From: a virus
Reading direction: 5' to 3' (one strand)
Virus record (IMG/VR): IMGVR_UViG_3300007072_000133
Coordinates: 1-36,305 of that record
DNA length: 36,305 nt
The translations under genes were made by a program, and so were the position numbers. Positions within the stretch are counted from its first letter, which is position 1. Every line of letters starts with the position of its first letter. Shown one piece after another: positions 1 to 7,598 of this stretch. The notes under the pieces are model-generated. The model ran no database searches. It saw only the letters and a list, made by a program, of their open reading frames with translations, and was not told the DNA's origin.

Positions 1-1
1 C

Positions 2-292
2 CGGCACGATCATCCCAATACGCCGGTTCCGGCGCGGATTATGGAGTTGATCCATGACCGACTGAGCCGGAGTGAGCCGGTCATCATTTATGTGGACGCG
101 AGTCCGTATGAGGACGGCCTGCAGCAGCATTTTGTGCTGGCGACGGGCACGCTGCAGAGCGGCGGCATCGGGATCATGAATCCGTGGAACGGGAAGATGC
201 AGGATTTGCGGGCCTATGGGCGCACGGATGAGATTGCGATCTGCGGCGTGATTCTGCTGGACCTGAAGTTCAACGCGCGGAAGGCGGCGTGA
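2..292 (+). CDS. C39-like cysteine peptidase, C-terminal part (5' end outside window)
   Basis: The reading frame is open to the left edge, so only the last 96 residues are visible. They contain a QQHFVLATG segment followed by GIGIMNPWNG. This resembles the second half of papain-like C39-type peptidases, where the catalytic His sits in a (H)FVVVTG strand and is followed by a (N)DP-type turn. The catalytic Cys would lie upstream, outside the window. Beside a terminase gene it is probably the last gene of a lysis or tail-associated module and may cut peptidoglycan cross-links or another peptide. That role is inference. The stop is followed by a 74-bp gap holding copy 1 of the dispersed 20-bp motif. 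Confidence 0.5.
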   Translation, partial: RHDHPNTPVPARIMELIHDRLSRSEPVIIYVDASPYEDGLQQHFVLATGTLQSGGIGIMNPWNGKMQDLRAYGRTDEIAICGVILLDLKFNARKAA

Positions 293-303
293 GGCAGGCC
301 CTG

Positions 304-323
304 GTATGGGAATTATGGGAAAT
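304..323 (+). promoter_or_regulatory. Dispersed 20-bp motif, copy 1
   Basis: GTA, five bases, then ATTATGGGAAAT: a full match to the consensus. It lies in the gap between the peptidase gene and the small terminase gene. Function unknown; see the finding on the motif family. Confidence 0.6.
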
Positions 324-366
324 GCTTACGGGCCGGGTATTGCGCGTAGTCAGCGCGCTATGAGCG

Positions 367-1152
367 ATGAAAAAAAAGCAGCCTGAAGAATCAAAAGTTT
401 TTGCAATTGATTTGCAATCTAGGTTTCAGCCGTCGGCGGAACTGAACGCGCGGCTGAACAGATTGAGTCCACAGCAGGCGGCCGGGATCATTCACATCGC
501 CGAGGAGGAGTTGAAAGGGCGATCGTTGACGGCGATTTTGCTGGCGGACGATCGGCCGTGCTCGTATTCGACGTTTTGGAGCAAGCGGCGCAACGGCTGG
601 GTACACAAGCGGGCCTTCGTAGATGCGCTGAATCTGGCGCGGCAGGAGGTGCGCGGGCACCGGCTGGCGAACGCGGTGGATGAGGCGGTTGATCGGCTGA
701 AAATTGCGACGGTTGACGCGGCGCGCGATCTGCACCGGCAGATTACTGGTGATGTGGGGGCGATCGAGGCGCTGAGCGGGATTGTGATGAACAGGAGCAG
801 GGACGAGCAGGAGCGGCTGGCGGCGGTCAAGGCGCTGGGCGATATTGGATCGCAGGCGGCGGCCGATGAGTTGCTGCGAGCGCTGGAGATGGCGACCGGC
901 AAGGCCGAGGCCAATGTGCGGCTGGCGCTGATCGAGGAGTTGGGCCGGGCGGGCGCGGCGATGGATACGCGGCGCAGGCTGGCGGACATGACGACGCTGG
1001 ATCGGGCGGATCGGATGACGGCGAGCAAGAGCGCGAGCGAGCGGACGGCGGAGGAGTTGAGTGACGACGATCTTGAGGCCATCGCGCGTGGGGCCGGCAG
1101 CGGCGGCGCAGGAGTTGCTGCGCCGGAGACGGGCGCGCGCCAAGCTGATTGA
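367..1152 (+). CDS. Putative terminase small subunit
   Basis: 261 residues, highly charged and mostly helical. The gene directly precedes and overlaps the large terminase gene, where phages usually keep the DNA-recognition subunit. Residues about 40-95 (RSLTAILLADDRPCSYSTF and on) could form a helix-turn-helix that picks a non-host DNA sequence. Residues about 140-195 look like one or two HEAT-like helical pairs (LAAVKALGDIG, then VRLALIEELGRAG). Small terminases vary greatly in sequence, so the call rests mainly on position and fold type. The ATG chosen has only a weak ribosome site. The last 92 bp overlap the next gene in another frame. Confidence 0.55.
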   Translation: MKKKQPEESKVFAIDLQSRFQPSAELNARLNRLSPQQAAGIIHIAEEELKGRSLTAILLADDRPCSYSTFWSKRRNGWVHKRAFVDALNLARQEVRGHRLANAVDEAVDRLKIATVDAARDLHRQITGDVGAIEALSGIVMNRSRDEQERLAAVKALGDIGSQAAADELLRALEMATGKAEANVRLALIEELGRAGAAMDTRRRLADMTTLDRADRMTASKSASERTAEELSDDDLEAIARGAGSGGAGVAAPETGARQAD

Positions 1153-2578
1153 TTTTGCGGCCTACGTCGATCCGACGTTCACGCGGGCGCCGCACCTGGA
1201 GTTGATCGCGGCATATCTGGAGGCGGCCCGGCGGCGCGAGATACGGCGGTTGATCATTCAGGCGCCGCCGCGGCACGGCAAGAGCAAGATCACGAGCGAG
1301 ATGTTTCCGGCGTGGGCGCTGGGGATCGATCCGACGGAGCAGTTTATGCTGGCGAGCCACACGGCGGCGCTGCCGGAGACGTTCAGCCGCAACGTGCGGA
1401 ATTTGATCGAGACTGAGGCGTACCAGCGGTTGTTCAGCGAGACGCATTTGAGCAGCGACAGCGCGACGGTGCAGAAGTGGACGCTGAGCGGGCATACGCG
1501 GCCGGCGATGCTGACGGTGGGCGTGGGCGGCAGCCCGACGGGGCAGGGCGCGAAGATTTTGATCATCGACGATCCGATCGGGGCGGCCGACGAGGCGGAG
1601 AGCGAGTTGCAGCGGAATAATCTGTACACGTGGTACACGGACACGATCTATCCGCGATTGGAGCCGGACGCGGTGATCATCATCATGATGCAGCGCTGGC
1701 ACGAGGACGATTTGACGGGCCGGCTGCTGCGCGATCAGAGCCGGGCGGATCGCTGGGTGGTGTTGTCGCTGCCGGCGCTGGCTGAGACACAGCAGGAGCG
1801 CGATGAGTATGCAAAGCGCGCGGGCTTGCCGATGGGGCAGCCGGATCCGCTGGGGCGCAGGCCGGGCGAGGCGCTGTGGCCGGTGCGTTACCCGGCTGAG
1901 ACGCTGCGGGCGATTGAGGCGGTGAGCAAGCGATCGTTTGCGGCGAAATACCAGCAGAAGCCGAGGCCGGCGGAGGGGGCGAAGTTCAAGCGGGCGTGGC
2001 TGAGAACGATCGAGGCGAGCGAACTGCCGCAAGGGCTGGCGTGGAAGCGCTACTACGACCTGGCGCATTCGCTGAAGGAACAATCGAGCAACACGGCGAC
2101 GATCGCCGGGGCGATGGGGCCGGATGGCACGTTGTATCTGCGGCGAGGACACGCTGGAAAAATTGAATCGCCAGAGCAGCGGAAGATGATCCGCGAATTG
2201 ATGCTGGCTGAATCTGATACCGAGCATGGCATTGAAAACAAGGTGCATGGCGGGCCGATGGTGCAGGAGTTGATGCGCGAGCCGGAACTGGCGCACGTGG
2301 CGCTGAAGTCGGTAAATGTCCATGCGGACAAAATCGCGAGGGCGACGCCGGTGGTCGATCGGGCGGAGATGGGCAAGGTGCGGTTTGTGCGCGAGAGCGT
2401 GAATGACGACGGATGGATCGAGGAGTGGATCAGCGAGATGTGCGCGTTTCCGTATGGGGCGCAGGACGATCGGGTTGACGCGGTGAGCGGGGTGAATCAG
2501 ATGATCGGGCAGGGCGAGGCGCAGAAGACCAGGAGTTCGACCGCCACGGTGGTGACGATCGATCAGATGTGGAAGTAA
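1061..2578 (+). CDS. terL: Terminase large subunit
   Basis: 505 residues. This is the motor and nuclease that pumps phage DNA into proheads. An ATPase Walker A motif, PPRHGKS, is at residues 69-75, and a Walker B strand, LIIDDP, at about 167-172. A C-terminal RNase-H-like nuclease is indicated by YYDLAHS near residue 330, ENKVHGG near 395 and a late acidic motif QDDRVDA near 468. The PPRHGKS form is typical of terminases in the TIGR01630-type group. The GTG start at 1061 has a GGAGGA ribosome site five bases upstream and lies 92 bp inside the small terminase gene, so the two are probably translationally coupled. Length is normal for the family. Confidence 0.93.
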   Translation: MTTILRPSRVGPAAAAQELLRRRRARAKLIDFAAYVDPTFTRAPHLELIAAYLEAARRREIRRLIIQAPPRHGKSKITSEMFPAWALGIDPTEQFMLASHTAALPETFSRNVRNLIETEAYQRLFSETHLSSDSATVQKWTLSGHTRPAMLTVGVGGSPTGQGAKILIIDDPIGAADEAESELQRNNLYTWYTDTIYPRLEPDAVIIIMMQRWHEDDLTGRLLRDQSRADRWVVLSLPALAETQQERDEYAKRAGLPMGQPDPLGRRPGEALWPVRYPAETLRAIEAVSKRSFAAKYQQKPRPAEGAKFKRAWLRTIEASELPQGLAWKRYYDLAHSLKEQSSNTATIAGAMGPDGTLYLRRGHAGKIESPEQRKMIRELMLAESDTEHGIENKVHGGPMVQELMREPELAHVALKSVNVHADKIARATPVVDRAEMGKVRFVRESVNDDGWIEEWISEMCAFPYGAQDDRVDAVSGVNQMIGQGEAQKTRSSTATVVTIDQMWK

Positions 2579-2584
2579 TTCCCA

Positions 2585-2603
2585 GTACCGCTATTACAGG
2601 AAT
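2585..2603 (+). promoter_or_regulatory. Dispersed 20-bp motif, copy 2 (one base short)
   Basis: GTA, five bases, then ATTACAGGAAT, lacking one base of the usual spacing at the end. It fills the gap between the large terminase and capsid genes, just upstream of the capsid ribosome site GGAGG. Flanking ATTCCC and GGAAT give it partial dyad symmetry. Confidence 0.5.
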
Positions 2604-2618
2604 GATTGGAGGATGACG

Positions 2619-5600
2619 ATGGCGCTCAAAATCTCCAACGAGATCAGCGACAGGGCGTGGGGCGATGTGGACAAATCGGCGCTGGGCCGGCGGTTGGCGG
2701 AGGCGTATGCGGCGGGTGACGCGACGAAGGCGCAGATCCGGTTTGTGTATTTGTACGTGCCCGATGAGGCGTTTGGCGAGGACGCGGACGGCAAGCCGAC
2801 GTTTGCGCACAGCAAGGCAAAACTGCCGGTGGCCGAGGTGAGCGGGGACACGATCACGCTGAATCGCAACGGGATTCACGCGGCGGCCGGGGCGCTGGCC
2901 GGGGCGCGCGGGGAGCCGGATATGCCGGCGAACGCGATGACGGCGGCGCGGCGCAGGCTACGCGGGTTGTATCGGAAGTTGAGGGAGACGCCGCCGGATT
3001 CGCTGAAAGAAACGCTGATGACGATCGAGCGTGGCAAGCCGATCGAGGAGATGGTGAAGGGGTCGCTGGAGACGACGCGCGATGAGATCGCGGCGGCGTT
3101 TGAGGCGCAGTTCAGGGAGCCGTCACCGTTTGCGCCGGGCGATGAGTACACGCCGTATGTGATCGTGGATACGTTCGCGGATGCGGTGATCGTGAAGGCG
3201 TGGTCGCCGGATGATGAACTCAGCCCGGACGAGTTTTACCGGGTGACGTACACGCAGACGGCTGATGGGTATGTGTTTGCGGATGAGGCGGAGTGGCAGG
3301 TGGTGGAGTTGACGTATCAGCCGCAGACGCAAGAGCAACAGTCACCCTCACCCCAGCCCTCTCCCATAGGAGAGGGAGTAGGTGAGGCGAAGCGACGGCG
3401 CGGGAAGCGGATCGTGGAGCGGCTGGCGACGGGCATGATGATGGACGAGGCGGCCGACGGGCCGCGCACGATCCGGGCAGACCGGGTGATGACGGCGAAC
3501 GTGGTGAATGGCAATGATCGGCGATATCCGGCGCGGGTGCTGCGCGAGGCAGTGGACAGGATGCGCACGCATTTGAATGAGAGCGCCGGACAGGGCCGCA
3601 TGCAGTATCTGGGAGAGGTTGACCATCCGAGCGATAAAAGCGGGCGTCCGAATATGCTGGACGTGGTGGTGAAGTGGGACAGTGTGGACTTCGACGGCGA
3701 GCATGTATCCGTTGCGGGCCACCTGCTCGAAACCGCCAAGGGCAGGGACATCCAGGCGTTAGCGCGCGGCGGTGTGCGGATCCCGTTGAGCATGCGCGGC
3801 TACGGCGATTCGAGGATCGTGAAGGAAGGCGGGCGCGAGATCGAGGAGGTCACGCGGCTAGAGATCACTGGATTCGATCTGGTGCTGGAGCCGGGCTTTG
3901 AGGATGCGGTGCCGATTATTGAGAGGCGAGAGGAGGGCGGTCACGTGGGATCGCCCCAACGAGAGGAGGGCGCACACGCAGGTGCGCCCCGACGAGGAGA
4001 TGAGGAAATGGACCCGGAGAAGTTGAAGGAAGTCATCAAGGCGAACCCGGAACTGTTCAAGGGTTTGCTGAAGGAAGATCTTGACCGGATGGGCGCGGAG
4101 CAGATGAAGGCGCTGGAGGAGAGCGTGCGGAAACTGCTTGGCATCGACGAGCAGGCCGATCTGGGCAAGGCGCTGACAGAGGCGGTTGAGGCGAAGCGCA
4201 CGCTGGACGAGCAGGCCAAGGCGAAAGCGATCGAGGAAGCGATCGGCGCGGCAACGAAGGATCTGCCGTATGGCGAGAAGATGAACGGGCTGTTCGTCGA
4301 GTCGATCCGCGCGGCGAAGCCGCAGGATGAGAAGGCGGTGAAGGCGATTGTGGAGGCGAAGCGCAAGGAGTATGACGCGCTGGCGGCTGAGGCGCGGTTG
4401 ACGGCGATGGGCTATCGCGGCGTGCACGTGGTGGGGCCGGTGATCGAAACCGAACTGGGCATTCCGGCCTACGCGCGCGGGATGCACGAGTTCACGGAGG
4501 CGCTGCTGCGCACCGGGCAGGGCAGCCGCTTCGACGCGCGCAAGCCGAAGACGATCAACGAGGTGTTCACGGCGCAGATGCTGGAGCGCTTCGACAAGAT
4601 GCACGAGGCGAAGTTGAAGCAGGAGGCGCGGCTGCTGGAAGAGGCGGAGCAGACGACCGATCTGAATCTGCCGTACAGCGTGAGCCGCACGATCATCGCG
4701 CAGATGGGGCCGCGGCTGATCGCGGCGAGCGTGTTCGACTTCGCGGTGACGGATCAGAATCCGACGCGGGTGTTTTACGAGTCTTACGCGGCGGAGACCG
4801 GGACCGTGGTGAGCGTGACGAACGAGAGCGTGGTGACCGACCTGAACAACTGGGTGCAGTTGGCGCACAACCGGCTGACGCCGGGCACGGTGGTGGTGAC
4901 CTCTTCGCCGGCGGGGACGACCTACGTGGAGAACACCGACTACCTGATCGACTACGCCAACGGTCGGTTGATGACGATCGCGACGATCAGCGACGGCGCG
5001 ACGGTGCTGGCGAACTACCAGTACACGGCGATCCGCAAGGGCGAGATGCAGCCGATCGCGCGCGGCAAGGGTCAATTGACCTACAAGGACATGTCGTGCG
5101 CGGCCGACCGGCTGGCGCAGCAGATCAGCAACGAGGCGGTGCTGTTCAGCCGCTCGCAGATCGGGTGGGACGCGACGACGCGCACGCTGAGCATGTTGAT
5201 CAACCAGATTCAGCGCAAGATCGACCAGGGCGTGTTTTACCTGGCGCTGAGCGCGGCGCTGGGGGTGGCGAGCAACAGCGGCGGGACGTGGAACAGCGGC
5301 GCATCGCCGATCGACTACGCGGATCTGGTGAAGAAAATCGGCGTGGCGCGGGTGAAGATCACCAATCGCTATTACGAGCCGACGGCGGTGGTGATGAGCA
5401 CGACACTGAGCGACACGCTGGCGAACTGGACGGGGTTCTCGGCGGCGGGCGCGCGGCCCGATCAGGACCTCAACGCGGCGGGCTACGTGGGCCGCGTGAA
5501 GGGCCTGCCGGTGTTTGAGACCACGCAGTTCAGCGATTCATACGTGCTGGTGGTGAACCGCGAACTGGTGGCGCACCGGGTGTTCAGCCCGATGGCGCTG

Positions 5601-5726
5601 AAGGGGCCGTTCCCGTCCTACGACAGCAACGGGGCGTTGATCGCGGCGGATCAGTGGTACGCCGAGGAGTACAACGGCACGGAGGCGCCGGTGCCGGAGA
5701 AGGGCAGTTACGTGGTGGTGCAGTAA
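2619..5726 (+). CDS. Fused prohead protease - scaffold - major capsid protein
   Basis: One 1035-residue ORF holding three morphogenesis functions. Residues 1-130 are a charged N-terminal domain, possibly DUF6582-like. Residues about 255-435 look like an S80/gp21-type prohead protease, with NDRRYP, GEVDHP (His336) and PLSMRG (Ser391). From Met464 there is a coiled, Glu/Lys-rich scaffold-like stretch. From about residue 680 there is an HK97-fold major capsid protein with a beta-rich insertion at about 735-815 (LTPGTVVVT and on). Palindromic repeats are translated at residues 243-253 and 437-458. The start at 2619 is preferred over 2613 because GGAGG then sits six bases away. An internal start at Met464 probably makes scaffold plus capsid alone. 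The domain order is clear, but exact borders are estimates. Confidence 0.85.
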   Translation: MALKISNEISDRAWGDVDKSALGRRLAEAYAAGDATKAQIRFVYLYVPDEAFGEDADGKPTFAHSKAKLPVAEVSGDTITLNRNGIHAAAGALAGARGEPDMPANAMTAARRRLRGLYRKLRETPPDSLKETLMTIERGKPIEEMVKGSLETTRDEIAAAFEAQFREPSPFAPGDEYTPYVIVDTFADAVIVKAWSPDDELSPDEFYRVTYTQTADGYVFADEAEWQVVELTYQPQTQEQQSPSPQPSPIGEGVGEAKRRRGKRIVERLATGMMMDEAADGPRTIRADRVMTANVVNGNDRRYPARVLREAVDRMRTHLNESAGQGRMQYLGEVDHPSDKSGRPNMLDVVVKWDSVDFDGEHVSVAGHLLETAKGRDIQALARGGVRIPLSMRGYGDSRIVKEGGREIEEVTRLEITGFDLVLEPGFEDAVPIIERREEGGHVGSPQREEGAHAGAPRRGDEEMDPEKLKEVIKANPELFKGLLKEDLDRMGAEQMKALEESVRKLLGIDEQADLGKALTEAVEAKRTLDEQAKAKAIEEAIGAATKDLPYGEKMNGLFVESIRAAKPQDEKAVKAIVEAKRKEYDALAAEARLTAMGYRGVHVVGPVIETELGIPAYARGMHEFTEALLRTGQGSRFDARKPKTINEVFTAQMLERFDKMHEAKLKQEARLLEEAEQTTDLNLPYSVSRTIIAQMGPRLIAASVFDFAVTDQNPTRVFYESYAAETGTVVSVTNESVVTDLNNWVQLAHNRLTPGTVVVTSSPAGTTYVENTDYLIDYANGRLMTIATISDGATVLANYQYTAIRKGEMQPIARGKGQLTYKDMSCAADRLAQQISNEAVLFSRSQIGWDATTRTLSMLINQIQRKIDQGVFYLALSAALGVASNSGGTWNSGASPIDYADLVKKIGVARVKITNRYYEPTAVVMSTTLSDTLANWTGFSAAGARPDQDLNAAGYVGRVKGLPVFETTQFSDSYVLVVNRELVAHRVFSPMALKGPFPSYDSNGALIAADQWYAEEYNGTEAPVPEKGSYVVVQ
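3345..3376 (+). repeat. Palindromic repeat translated inside the protease
   Basis: CCCTCACCCCAGC followed by the hairpin CCCTCTCC / GGAGAGGG with a four-base loop. It is in frame in the protease-capsid ORF and encodes a Pro/Ser/Gly-rich linker (PQPSPIGEG). Other copies of the family are noted as separate features. Confidence 0.85.
3927..3992 (+). repeat. Two tandem 33-bp palindromic units, in frame
   Basis: Two 33-bp units, 3927-3959 and 3960-3992, both starting CGAGAGGAGGGCG. Each holds a hairpin with eight-base arms: GGGCGGTC/GATCGCCC in the first and GGGCGCAC/GTGCGCCC in the second. The arms differ between units but still pair, through compensating changes. Being a multiple of three, the units encode the 11-residue repeats REEGGHVGSPQ and REEGAHAGAPR, right at the protease-scaffold junction. 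Confidence 0.85.
4008..5726 (+). CDS. Probable internal start: scaffold-major capsid protein
   Basis: ATG at 4008, in frame with the fused ORF, is preceded by a purine-rich GAGGAGATGAGGAA ribosome site that is stronger than needed for an internal Met. Translation from here would give a 572-residue product starting MDPEKLKEV: helical scaffold, then capsid, without the protease. This would raise capsid output over protease, much like the nested C/Nu3 arrangement of lambda. The alternative is that only the full fusion is made and then cut by its own protease at the junction. The start is seen in the sequence; its use is inferred. Confidence 0.55.
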   Translation: MDPEKLKEVIKANPELFKGLLKEDLDRMGAEQMKALEESVRKLLGIDEQADLGKALTEAVEAKRTLDEQAKAKAIEEAIGAATKDLPYGEKMNGLFVESIRAAKPQDEKAVKAIVEAKRKEYDALAAEARLTAMGYRGVHVVGPVIETELGIPAYARGMHEFTEALLRTGQGSRFDARKPKTINEVFTAQMLERFDKMHEAKLKQEARLLEEAEQTTDLNLPYSVSRTIIAQMGPRLIAASVFDFAVTDQNPTRVFYESYAAETGTVVSVTNESVVTDLNNWVQLAHNRLTPGTVVVTSSPAGTTYVENTDYLIDYANGRLMTIATISDGATVLANYQYTAIRKGEMQPIARGKGQLTYKDMSCAADRLAQQISNEAVLFSRSQIGWDATTRTLSMLINQIQRKIDQGVFYLALSAALGVASNSGGTWNSGASPIDYADLVKKIGVARVKITNRYYEPTAVVMSTTLSDTLANWTGFSAAGARPDQDLNAAGYVGRVKGLPVFETTQFSDSYVLVVNRELVAHRVFSPMALKGPFPSYDSNGALIAADQWYAEEYNGTEAPVPEKGSYVVVQ

Positions 5727-5741
5727 CCCCCACCCCTGACT

Positions 5742-5770
5742 CCTCCCCCGTCAGCCGATGACGGGGGAGG
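5742..5770 (+). repeat. Palindromic repeat after the capsid gene
   Basis: Perfect 12-base arms CCTCCCCCGTCA / TGACGGGGGAGG with loop GCCGA, 15 bases after the capsid stop. It belongs to the same C-rich/G-rich palindromic family as the in-frame copies. Without a T run it is a poor terminator, but it could protect the capsid mRNA 3' end. Confidence 0.8.
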
Positions 5771-5791
5771 GGTAACCGAGGAGATGAGAGC

Positions 5792-6307
5792 ATGAAGGCG
5801 CGACGTGTGATGATTGTGGTGGTGGTGACGGTGGTGCTGCTGCTGGCGCTGGGGGCCGGCCTGGCCGCGGCGGACAGCGGGAGCGGCGATCCGCCGCCGG
5901 CGCGGGTGACGGCATTTGCGACGTACACGTTTTACAACGCGACGATCACGGCGACGGGCACGACGTACAGCGCGGTGCCGCTGCGAGCCGCCGGGCTGGA
6001 CGCGAGTCGGGCGGTGTTGTGGGCCAGCGCGGACGTGTTTGTGACGGCGGATGTGAGCGGCACGGCGACGATCACGGTGACGCCGCAGTTCAGCAACGAT
6101 GCGGCGAACTGGGCGAATGCGTACTGGAACACGATCAGCGGGACGACGGTGACGGCGCAGCCCTATCGGGTGATTTTGAGCGCGGACGGCTCGAATTATC
6201 TGCGCGTGCCGGTGGCGGGTGAAGCGATTCGATTCAAGATCGAATCTTCGGCCACGGCGACGCAGCCGGTGACGACGACGGTGCGCGTGACGTTCAAGAA
6301 TTACTAG
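5792..6307 (+). CDS. Signal-peptide or N-anchored beta-rich protein
   Basis: 171 residues. Residues 1-27 are a textbook export signal: a basic start (MKARR), a long run of Val/Leu, and an Ala-rich cleavage region (LAAADS). The rest is Thr/Ala/Val-rich and looks all-beta (TATITVTPQF, VTTTVRVTF). The ribosome site GAGGAGATG precedes the ATG. It sits between the capsid and connector genes, where decoration or head-fibre proteins are usual, but an export signal is odd for a cytoplasmically assembled virion. It may be a lysogen-expressed surface protein or a virion protein with a membrane-like N-terminus. Family not recognised. Confidence 0.7.
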   Translation: MKARRVMIVVVVTVVLLLALGAGLAAADSGSGDPPPARVTAFATYTFYNATITATGTTYSAVPLRAAGLDASRAVLWASADVFVTADVSGTATITVTPQFSNDAANWANAYWNTISGTTVTAQPYRVILSADGSNYLRVPVAGEAIRFKIESSATATQPVTTTVRVTFKNY

Positions 6308-6315
6308 GAGGAGAC

Positions 6316-6606
6316 ATGCCACGAGTAAAGTTCATCGGGCCGCAGGGCGTGCCGCTGGCGGGCGTGTTCATTTTTCCGGGTGATGTGCGCGAGGTGAGCG
6401 AACTGCAACTGGCAATGGCCCAGGCGGCGCATCCGGGGTGGTTTGAGGTGGTGGATGCCCTCACCACGGCCCCTCTCCAACAGGGCGAGGGAGAGAGGCC
6501 GACGGAGCAACTTCCACAGGGCGACGAGGTGAGCGATGGCGATAGCGCTGAGCGCGTTGAGCAGCCGACTGCAGGCCGCCGTGGCGGCGCGAAACGGCGT
6601 GCCTAG
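6316..6606 (+). CDS. Small head-region protein with repeat-derived tail
   Basis: 96 residues, from an ATG with AGGAGG six bases upstream. The first 50 residues form a compact domain (VKFIGPQGVPLAGVFIFPGD) that resembles short proteins often found beside head-tail genes. Residues 48-60 come from a palindromic repeat, and the end is low-complexity and basic (GRRGGAKRRA). The repeat may have extended or replaced the original C-terminus. The last 71 bp overlap the connector gene in another frame. Its role is unknown; position suggests head or neck assembly. Confidence 0.6.
   Translation: MPRVKFIGPQGVPLAGVFIFPGDVREVSELQLAMAQAAHPGWFEVVDALTTAPLQQGEGERPTEQLPQGDEVSDGDSAERVEQPTAGRRGGAKRRA
6458..6496 (+). 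repeat. Palindromic repeat inside the small head protein gene
   Basis: A CCCTCACCACGGCCCCTCTCC arm and a GGGCGAGGGAGAGG arm, imperfectly paired. It is translated as TTAPLQQGEGER in the 96-residue protein. It is a diverged member of the repeat family. Confidence 0.7.
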
Positions 6607-7195
6607 CAGCACGCAGTATGAGCAATGCGTGCGCGATGCGGCGGCGGATTTCAGCCGGCGCGCGCCGATGCAGAAGGTCGCCACGCTCGACATCGTGAGC
6701 GGGACGGCGACTTACGCGCTGCCGGCGGATTTTGTGAAGGTGATCCGCCTGGCAAGCGCGATTCAGCCGCAATCAGGAGTGCTGATTACAGGCGATGGGT
6801 TGATCCCGGTGTCGGGGGCATTCCGTGAGCGGGCGATGGTGCAGGGCGGGCGGCTGGTGATTTCACCGACGCCGGCGTACACGCTGGCGCGCGAGTTGTG
6901 GTACATGGCGGCGCTGGCGCTGGATGACAACAATGTTTATCAGGATATGACGAATGAGACGGCGGCGATTGTGCTGTTGAAGGCGCAGGCACTGGCGCTG
7001 GGGCTGCAGGCGAACGCGGCGACGCAGGAGGCGTGGTCGTACACGATCGGCGATGAGAGCGTGACGAAGACGCAGTTGGCGGCGCAGATCCGCGAGCAGG
7101 CGCAGGCGCTGAATGAGGAGTATGCCAGCGCGGTGGCGGCGTATGTGGGCGCGGTGAACGCACGGGGCGAGGCGCCGAGCACGTTTGCGGCGTGA
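6536..7195 (+). CDS. Head-tail connector (adaptor) protein
   Basis: 219 residues, helical, with a central turn-rich segment (SGTATYALPADFVKVIRL) and a long C-terminal helix region. This pattern, early helices, a YALPADF-type strand near the middle and later helices, is common in gp6/gp15-type adaptors that dock under the portal ring. The ATG follows GAGGTGAGCG and lies inside the end of the previous gene. The neighbours (head closure, HK97 gp10-like, tail terminator) support the role. The exact family is not certain. Confidence 0.6.
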   Translation: MAIALSALSSRLQAAVAARNGVPSSTQYEQCVRDAAADFSRRAPMQKVATLDIVSGTATYALPADFVKVIRLASAIQPQSGVLITGDGLIPVSGAFRERAMVQGGRLVISPTPAYTLARELWYMAALALDDNNVYQDMTNETAAIVLLKAQALALGLQANAATQEAWSYTIGDESVTKTQLAAQIREQAQALNEEYASAVAAYVGAVNARGEAPSTFAA

Positions 7196-7201
7196 TGCCG
7201 A

Positions 7202-7221
7202 GTAGGTGTATTACAGGCAAT
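7202..7221 (+). promoter_or_regulatory. Dispersed 20-bp motif, copy 3
   Basis: GTA, five bases, then ATTACAGGCAAT. It occupies the 24-bp gap between the connector and head-closure genes. Its last bases include the ATG at 7220. Confidence 0.55.
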
Positions 7222-7558
7222 GTTGAGCGCGGACGATCTGACACGGATGCAGGCCGACATGAACACGGTACGGAACGGGAACGCCGTCAGCGTGGCATTC
7301 CGGCGCGGGAACACCACGCTGACGGCGCAGACGGTGCGGCTGGCCGGGGCGGGCTTTGCCAGCGAGCGCCGATCGGCATCGGGCACGGCCCAGGAGAGCC
7401 GCGATCAGATTACGATGCTGGGGCCGACGACGCTGAACATTCAGATCGACGACCGGTTCACGCTGACGGTGGGCGGCGGGCCGGTGTTATATCGGGTGAC
7501 GTGGGTGCGGCCCGATCGGCGGGTGGCGACGATGGCGCGGGCGGAGGCGATTGAGTGA
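7220..7558 (+). CDS. Head closure (stopper)-like protein
   Basis: 112 residues. The N-terminal half is helical (LSADDLTRMQADM), and the C-terminal half is a small beta barrel (LNIQIDDRFTLTVGGGPVLYRVTWV). Small barrels of this kind form the head-closure ring between adaptor and tail in SPP1-like phages. The start codon lies within a copy of the dispersed 20-bp motif, and no clear AGGAGG site is seen. Order in the cluster, after the connector and before the gp10-like protein, fits the role. The assignment is by fold pattern and position. Confidence 0.55.
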   Translation: MLSADDLTRMQADMNTVRNGNAVSVAFRRGNTTLTAQTVRLAGAGFASERRSASGTAQESRDQITMLGPTTLNIQIDDRFTLTVGGGPVLYRVTWVRPDRRVATMARAEAIE

Positions 7559-7561
7559 TCA

Positions 7562-7594
7562 CCCTCACCCCAACCCTCTCCCATGAGGAGAGGG
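7562..7594 (+). repeat. Palindromic repeat upstream of the gp10-like gene
   Basis: CCCTCACCCCAAC followed by CCCTCTCC / GGAGAGGG around a short loop. It fills the gap between two genes and ends five bases before the ATG at 7599. Its GGAGAGGG arm therefore doubles as the likely ribosome site of the downstream gene and could hide it in a hairpin. Confidence 0.8.
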
Positions 7595-7598
7595 CGTC

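Noticed and set aside
3858-5075. Long - strand ORF of 405 codons, and similar ones at 827-2323, 10913-12190 and 15357-16682
   Set aside because: Arg/His/Pro-rich translations with no domain pattern; they mirror the codon bias of GC-rich + strand genes.
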